From assembly GCA_030149025.1 (NCBI GenBank), contig JASBSH010000190.1, forward strand, positions 1 through 8,638: a stretch of DNA of 8,638 bases, read 5' to 3'. Shown piece after piece: positions 6,014 through 8,638 of this stretch. The number at the start of each line of letters is the position of its first letter. Position 1 is the stretch's first letter. Under the pieces are notes generated by a model, which did no database searches, was not told where the DNA came from, and worked only from the letters and a program-made list of their open reading frames with translations. Source of the stretch: Actinomycetales bacterium (lineage in GTDB: Bacteria > Actinomycetota > Actinomycetes > Actinomycetales > BWSM-131). The position numbers and the translations under genes are program-made.

Positions 6014-6538
6014 TCAGTCGGCGGAGGTGGTGCAAGGGCCGGTCGCACCCCAGTCGCCCATGCCCTGGGCGTCGAGGGCGTCGAGCGCCTCATCGCCGAG
6101 CGGGTTGACGCCGCGCCCCGCGGCCAGCGAATGCGCCACCAGCACGTGGAGGCACTTCACGCGGTCCGGCATGCCGCCCGCCGAGATGCCTTCGATCTCA
6201 GGCACTTCCCCGAGCTCAGCGCGGCGGCGCAGGTAGTCCTCGTGCGCCTCGCGGTACCGCGCCGCCAGCTCCGGGTCCGAGGCGAGCCGCTCGGTCATCT
6301 CCCGCATCAGCCCCTGGGACTCCAGGCCGCTCACCGCACCGGTCGCACGGGGGCACGTCAGGTAGTACGTCGTCGGGAAGGGCGTGCCGTCGTCCAGCCG
6401 CGGCAGCGTCTCCACGACGTCGGGCTGCCCGCAGGCGCATCGGTGGGCGACACGCGCGACGCCGCGTGGCCGGCGTCCCAGCTGCCGTTCGACCGCCGCC
6501 AGATCCTCCGGCGCGACCCCGCCCTGCTCTCCCGTCAC
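6014..6538 (-). CDS. DUF501 domain protein
   Basis: A conserved actinobacterial protein of unknown biochemical function, 174 residues, equivalent in position to M. tuberculosis Rv1025. Family signatures are RCACGQPDVVET (33-44), the core DGTPFPTTYYLTCP (50-63) and the C-terminal GMPDRVKCLHVLVAHSLAAG (122-141), ending with GVNPLGDEAL. Cysteines 34, 36, 62 and 129 with H131 and H136 could form a metal site, but this is only inference from spacing. The start is GTG 6538: its GTGA overlaps the TGA of the ftsB-like gene, a 4-base overlap typical of translational coupling. The same frame is open for 91 more codons upstream, but that part lies antiparallel-free within ftsB coding sequence in another frame and is not credible. 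No membrane segment or signal peptide. Third gene of the eno operon. Confidence 0.9.
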   Translation of the reverse strand: MTGEQGGVAPEDLAAVERQLGRRPRGVARVAHRCACGQPDVVETLPRLDDGTPFPTTYYLTCPRATGAVSGLESQGLMREMTERLASDPELAARYREAHEDYLRRRAELGEVPEIEGISAGGMPDRVKCLHVLVAHSLAAGRGVNPLGDEALDALDAQGMGDWGATGPCTTSAD

Positions 6539-7083
6539 GGCTCCGGTGCCGGTTTGGGGTCGGTCTCCTGCCCGGGCACCGAAGCGCCGTCCCCGGGTCG
6601 CTCGGGGTCGCCGGCCTCCTGCACGGACTGCCACAGCGTCCCGAACCAGGGGCGTGTACTGGTCGAGACCTGTTGCGCCGCAACGTCCGTCGGAGTGGTC
6701 GGCTCCGCCTTCTGCTCCCCCTCGTCCAGCACCAGGTAGCCGACCTCGCCGGGCATCACGTACTTGAGCCGCTGCCGAGCCTGCGCCTTGACGAACGCCG
6801 GGTCGTCCCACCGGGCGAGCTGCTGCTCCAGGTCGGCGACGTTCTTCTCACGGGTCGCGACCTCCTCCCGCAGCGCCGACATCTCGGACTGCTGGTTCGC
6901 CGCGTCACGCAGGAACGGCGCCACCGTGATGCCCACGACCAGCAACAGACCCGCGAGCACGGCGGCACGCCGGGAGAACCCGCGAGGTGCGGTCACCGGC
7001 GGGGTCGGCGCCGTCCGCGGACGAGCGGCAGGTGCCGGACGTCGCGACGCGGTTCGCGGGGCAGCCGGACGGCGCGTGGCCAC
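6535..7083 (-). CDS. Septum formation initiator family protein (FtsB/DivIC-like)
   Basis: A bitopic membrane protein of the divisome family that, with FtsL and FtsQ/DivIB homologues, links septal ring assembly to peptidoglycan synthesis. Of 182 residues, 1-38 form a basic, Pro/Ala/Arg-rich cytoplasmic tail, 39-58 a single transmembrane helix (RAAVLAGLLLVVGITVAPFL), 62-92 a heptad-like coiled coil (QQSEMSALREEVATREKNVA and onward), then the family block WDDPAFVKAQARQRLKYV (92-109) and MPGEVGYLV, followed by a ~60-residue low-complexity extracytoplasmic tail. The long N- and C-terminal extensions are usual for actinobacterial members. The start is GTG 7083, 6 bases after a TCCTCC complement (GGAGGA, 7090-7095). 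It follows eno by 20 bases and overlaps DUF501 by 4. It corresponds in position to M. tuberculosis Rv1024. Confidence 0.92.
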   Translation of the reverse strand: MATRRPAAPRTASRRPAPAARPRTAPTPPVTAPRGFSRRAAVLAGLLLVVGITVAPFLRDAANQQSEMSALREEVATREKNVADLEQQLARWDDPAFVKAQARQRLKYVMPGEVGYLVLDEGEQKAEPTTPTDVAAQQVSTSTRPWFGTLWQSVQEAGDPERPGDGASVPGQETDPKPAPEP

Positions 7084-7089
7084 GATCGG

Positions 7090-7095
7090 TCCTCC
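7090..7095 (-). promoter_or_regulatory. Ribosome binding site of the ftsB-like gene
   Basis: GGAGGA on the minus strand, 6 bases before GTG 7083. It decides the GTG start and lies in the 20-base gap after the eno stop, supporting cotranscription with independent initiation. Confidence 0.75.
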
Positions 7096-7103
7096 GGCTC
7101 GCC

Positions 7104-8381
7104 TCAGCGCCCGAACCGGGGAAAGGCGGAACGGCCGGCGTAGCGCGCGGCGTCGTCCAGCTCCTCCTCGATCCGAAGCAGCTGGTTGTACTTCGCGACC
7201 CGCTCGGAACGGGCAGGCGCGCCCGTCTTGATCTGGCCGCAGTTCGTGGCGACGGCGAGGTCGGCGATCGTGGTGTCCTCCGTCTCACCCGAACGGTGGC
7301 TCATCATGCAGTGATAACCGTTGCGGTGCGCCAGGTTCACGGCGTCGAAGGTCTCGGTGAGGGTCCCGATCTGGTTCACCTTGACCAGCAACGCGTTGGC
7401 AGCACCGGCGTCGATACCACGCTGGAGACGGGCCGGGTTGGTGACGAACAGGTCGTCGCCGACGATCTGGACCCGGTCACCGAGCTGCTCGGTCAGAGCG
7501 GCCCAGCCCTCCCAGTCGTCCTCGCTCAGCGGGTCCTCGATGCTGACGAGGGGGTAGGCGGAAACCAGTTCCGCGTAGTACTGGCTCATCTGCTCCGCGC
7601 TGCGCTGCCGGCCCTCGAAGCTGTAGCTGCCGTCGGCGAAGAACTCGGTGGCAGCGACGTCGAGGGCGAGCGCGATGTCGTCCCCGAGCGTGAAGCCGGC
7701 CTTCTGCACCGCGGTGGCGATGAGGTCGAGCGCCTCGCGGTTGCTCGGCACGTCAGGGGCGAAGCCGCCCTCGTCGCCGAGCCCGGTGGCCAGCCCCTTG
7801 CCCTTCAGGACGGACTTGAGGGAGTGGTAGACCTCCGCTCCCCAGCGCAGCGCCTCCCGGAAGGTGGGCGCGCCGACGGGGGCGACCATGAACTCCTGGA
7901 TGTCGACGCCCGTGTCGGCGTGGGCGCCGCCGTTGAGGATGTTCATCATCGGCACCGGCAGCACGTGGGCGTTCGGGCCGCCGAGGTAGCGGAACAGCGG
8001 CAGGTCGGCCGAGTCCGCAGCGGCCTTCGCCACGGCGAGGGAGACACCGAGGATCGCGTTCGCGCCCAGGTTGGACTTGTTGTCGGACGCGTCGAGGTCG
8101 AGCATCGCCTGGTCGATCAGCCGCTGCTCGTGAGCGTCGTAGCCGACGAGCTCGGGGCCGATCTGGTAGAGGACGGCGTCCACCGCCTGCTCGACGCCCT
8201 TGCCGCCGTAGCGCTCGTCACCATCCCGGCGCTCAACAGCCTCGAAGGCGCCGGTGGAAGCGCCGGACGGCACGGCCGCCCTCGCCAGCGTGGAGTCGTC
8301 GAGGAGGACCTCGACCTCGACGGTGGGGTTGCCGCGAGAGTCAAGGATCTCGCGCGCGCCAACGGCCTCGATTGGGGCCAC
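7104..8381 (-). CDS. eno: Enolase (phosphopyruvate hydratase)
   Basis: Cytoplasmic glycolytic enzyme interconverting 2-phosphoglycerate and phosphoenolpyruvate, Mg2+-dependent. The 425 residues match the bacterial norm. Counting from the GTG at 8381: N-terminal substrate loop VPSGASTG (37-44), H154 in GGAHADTG, GDEGGFAPD (202-210), metal ligands D241 (ALALDV), E282 (SIEDP) and D309 (VGDDL), the catalytic lysine K334 (LVKVNQIGT), SHRSGETED (361-369) and K385 (IKTGAP). All expected active-site residues are present. The start is GTG 8381: AAGGAG lies 6 bases upstream and the protein begins APIEAVGAREILDSRGNP as enolases do. An ATG at 8465 in the same frame would add 28 residues unlike any enolase and is rejected. 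First gene of the eno–ftsB–DUF501 operon. Confidence 0.99.
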   Translation of the reverse strand: MAPIEAVGAREILDSRGNPTVEVEVLLDDSTLARAAVPSGASTGAFEAVERRDGDERYGGKGVEQAVDAVLYQIGPELVGYDAHEQRLIDQAMLDLDASDNKSNLGANAILGVSLAVAKAAADSADLPLFRYLGGPNAHVLPVPMMNILNGGAHADTGVDIQEFMVAPVGAPTFREALRWGAEVYHSLKSVLKGKGLATGLGDEGGFAPDVPSNREALDLIATAVQKAGFTLGDDIALALDVAATEFFADGSYSFEGRQRSAEQMSQYYAELVSAYPLVSIEDPLSEDDWEGWAALTEQLGDRVQIVGDDLFVTNPARLQRGIDAGAANALLVKVNQIGTLTETFDAVNLAHRNGYHCMMSHRSGETEDTTIADLAVATNCGQIKTGAPARSERVAKYNQLLRIEEELDDAARYAGRSAFPRFGR

Positions 8382-8387
8382 AGGTTG

Positions 8388-8393
8388 CTCCTT
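8388..8393 (-). promoter_or_regulatory. Ribosome binding site that fixes the eno GTG start
   Basis: AAGGAG on the minus strand with a 6-base spacer (CAACCT) to GTG 8381. It is the strongest Shine-Dalgarno match near this gene and argues against the upstream ATG at 8465. Confidence 0.85.
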
Positions 8394-8396
8394 CGG

Positions 8397-8431
8397 AACG
8401 ATCGTTGCGTCGACACCGCTAGGTGCCGACG
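8397..8431 (-). promoter_or_regulatory. Palindrome and hairpin in the eno leader
   Basis: Two adjacent dyads stand just before the eno ribosome binding site. 8397-8406 is a perfect 10-base palindrome, AACGATCGTT. 8408-8431 forms a stem of 10 pairs with a 4-base loop: on the minus-strand RNA, CGUCGGCACC pairs fully with GGUGUCGACG (one G-U pair), loop UAGC. They could be an operator, a leader structure affecting translation, or transcription-attenuating hairpins. There is no T-run, and no known riboswitch family is recognised. Confidence 0.4.
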
Positions 8432-8483
8432 ACCCGCACGCGGCGCGCACGAGCCGCCGGTCCACGTCAACCGGCCAACGCCC

Positions 8484-8489
8484 ACCCTA
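8484..8489 (-). promoter_or_regulatory. Possible -10 element for the eno operon
   Basis: TAGGGT on the minus strand fits the actinobacterial TANNNT pattern and would give a leader of roughly 95-100 bases including the hairpin at 8408-8431. No convincing -35 lies 16-19 bases upstream. A TTGACG at 8465-8470 is downstream of it and lacks its own -10. The remaining 8382-8540 intergenic stretch holds nothing else I can name. Confidence 0.25.
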
Positions 8490-8540
8490 GACCGACGCCG
8501 ACGGGTCCGAACAGGACGTTCGCGCGCCGCGCCCGGACGC

Positions 8541-8638
8541 TCAGGCGACGCCCAGCCGCCGCTCGATCTGCGAGGCGAGGCGGGCCAAGGACCGACCGTC
8601 GGCGCGCACCCGCACGGTGGCGACCTCCTCGTACAGCG
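8541..8638 (-). CDS. C-terminus of a shikimate-kinase-like protein (5' part outside the window)
   Basis: The last 32 codons of a minus-strand gene, ending at TGA 8541-8543. The visible protein starts LYEEVATVRVRADGRS, continues LARLASQIERRL and ends GVA. It aligns by eye with the C-terminus of E. coli AroK (LYEEIADVTIRTDDQS, then a helix with NQI), including the LYEE tetrad, the beta-strand with alternating V/R residues and the terminal helix. Shikimate kinase phosphorylates shikimate with ATP in aromatic amino acid synthesis. The P-loop and shikimate-binding residues are outside the window, so a different kinase, or a regulator carrying a shikimate-kinase-like domain, remains possible. In mycobacteria mazG and lpqU lie upstream of eno instead. 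Confidence 0.55.
   Translation of the reverse strand, partial: LYEEVATVRVRADGRSLARLASQIERRLGVA

Noticed and set aside
6539..6811. N-terminal extension of DUF501 by 91 residues.
   Set aside because: It overlaps ftsB coding sequence in another frame and has no family similarity; the GTG overlapping the ftsB stop is the natural start.
8382..8465. Alternative ATG start for eno adding 28 residues.
   Set aside because: No ribosome binding site match as good as AAGGAG before GTG 8381, and enolases begin at the IEAVGAREILDSRGNP segment.

Overview
This is high-GC, actinobacterial chromosomal DNA. Third codon positions are strongly G/C, several genes start with GTG, and the block eno – septum-formation protein (FtsB/DivIC type) – DUF501 – Ppx/GppA matches a gene order known from mycobacteria and relatives (Rv1023–Rv1026 in M. 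tuberculosis). A Pseudonocardia-like actinomycete would fit, but the genus cannot be fixed from the sequence alone.

Layout. Positions 1-1702 (+) hold the end of an ABC exporter module: an ATPase cut by the left edge and an FtsX/MacB-type permease whose start overlaps it by 23 bases. Facing it are ppx (1722-2654, -) and a six-segment membrane protein (2704-3705, -). A 99-base divergent promoter region follows, with two near-identical palindromes in mirror orientation, then a TetR-family regulator (3805-4398, +) and a phytoene-dehydrogenase-like FAD oxidoreductase (4430-5899, +). Positions 5895-6012 contain a REP-like inverted repeat and a run of G-tracts, lying between convergent genes. The rest is on the minus strand: eno, the FtsB-like gene and a DUF501 gene form a tight operon read leftwards (8381 to 6014), with 20 bases and then a 4-base overlap between genes. 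At the right edge lies the 3' end of another minus-strand gene whose C-terminus resembles shikimate kinase.

How the genes relate. The eno–ftsB–DUF501 set is housekeeping and probably one transcript. Ppx, which in mycobacteria follows DUF501 directly, is here separated from it by the membrane protein, the TetR gene, the oxidoreductase and the repeat region. The simplest reading is that an accessory block was inserted between DUF501 and ppx. The TetR protein very likely represses itself and the divergent membrane protein through the paired palindromes; the oxidoreductase, 31 bases downstream of tetR, may share its transcript. No CRISPR array, tRNA, rRNA, transposase or phage gene is visible. 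I see no clearly new multi-gene system. The most notable items are the mirrored operators, the REP-like/G-tract junction, the split syntenic block and structures in the eno leader.
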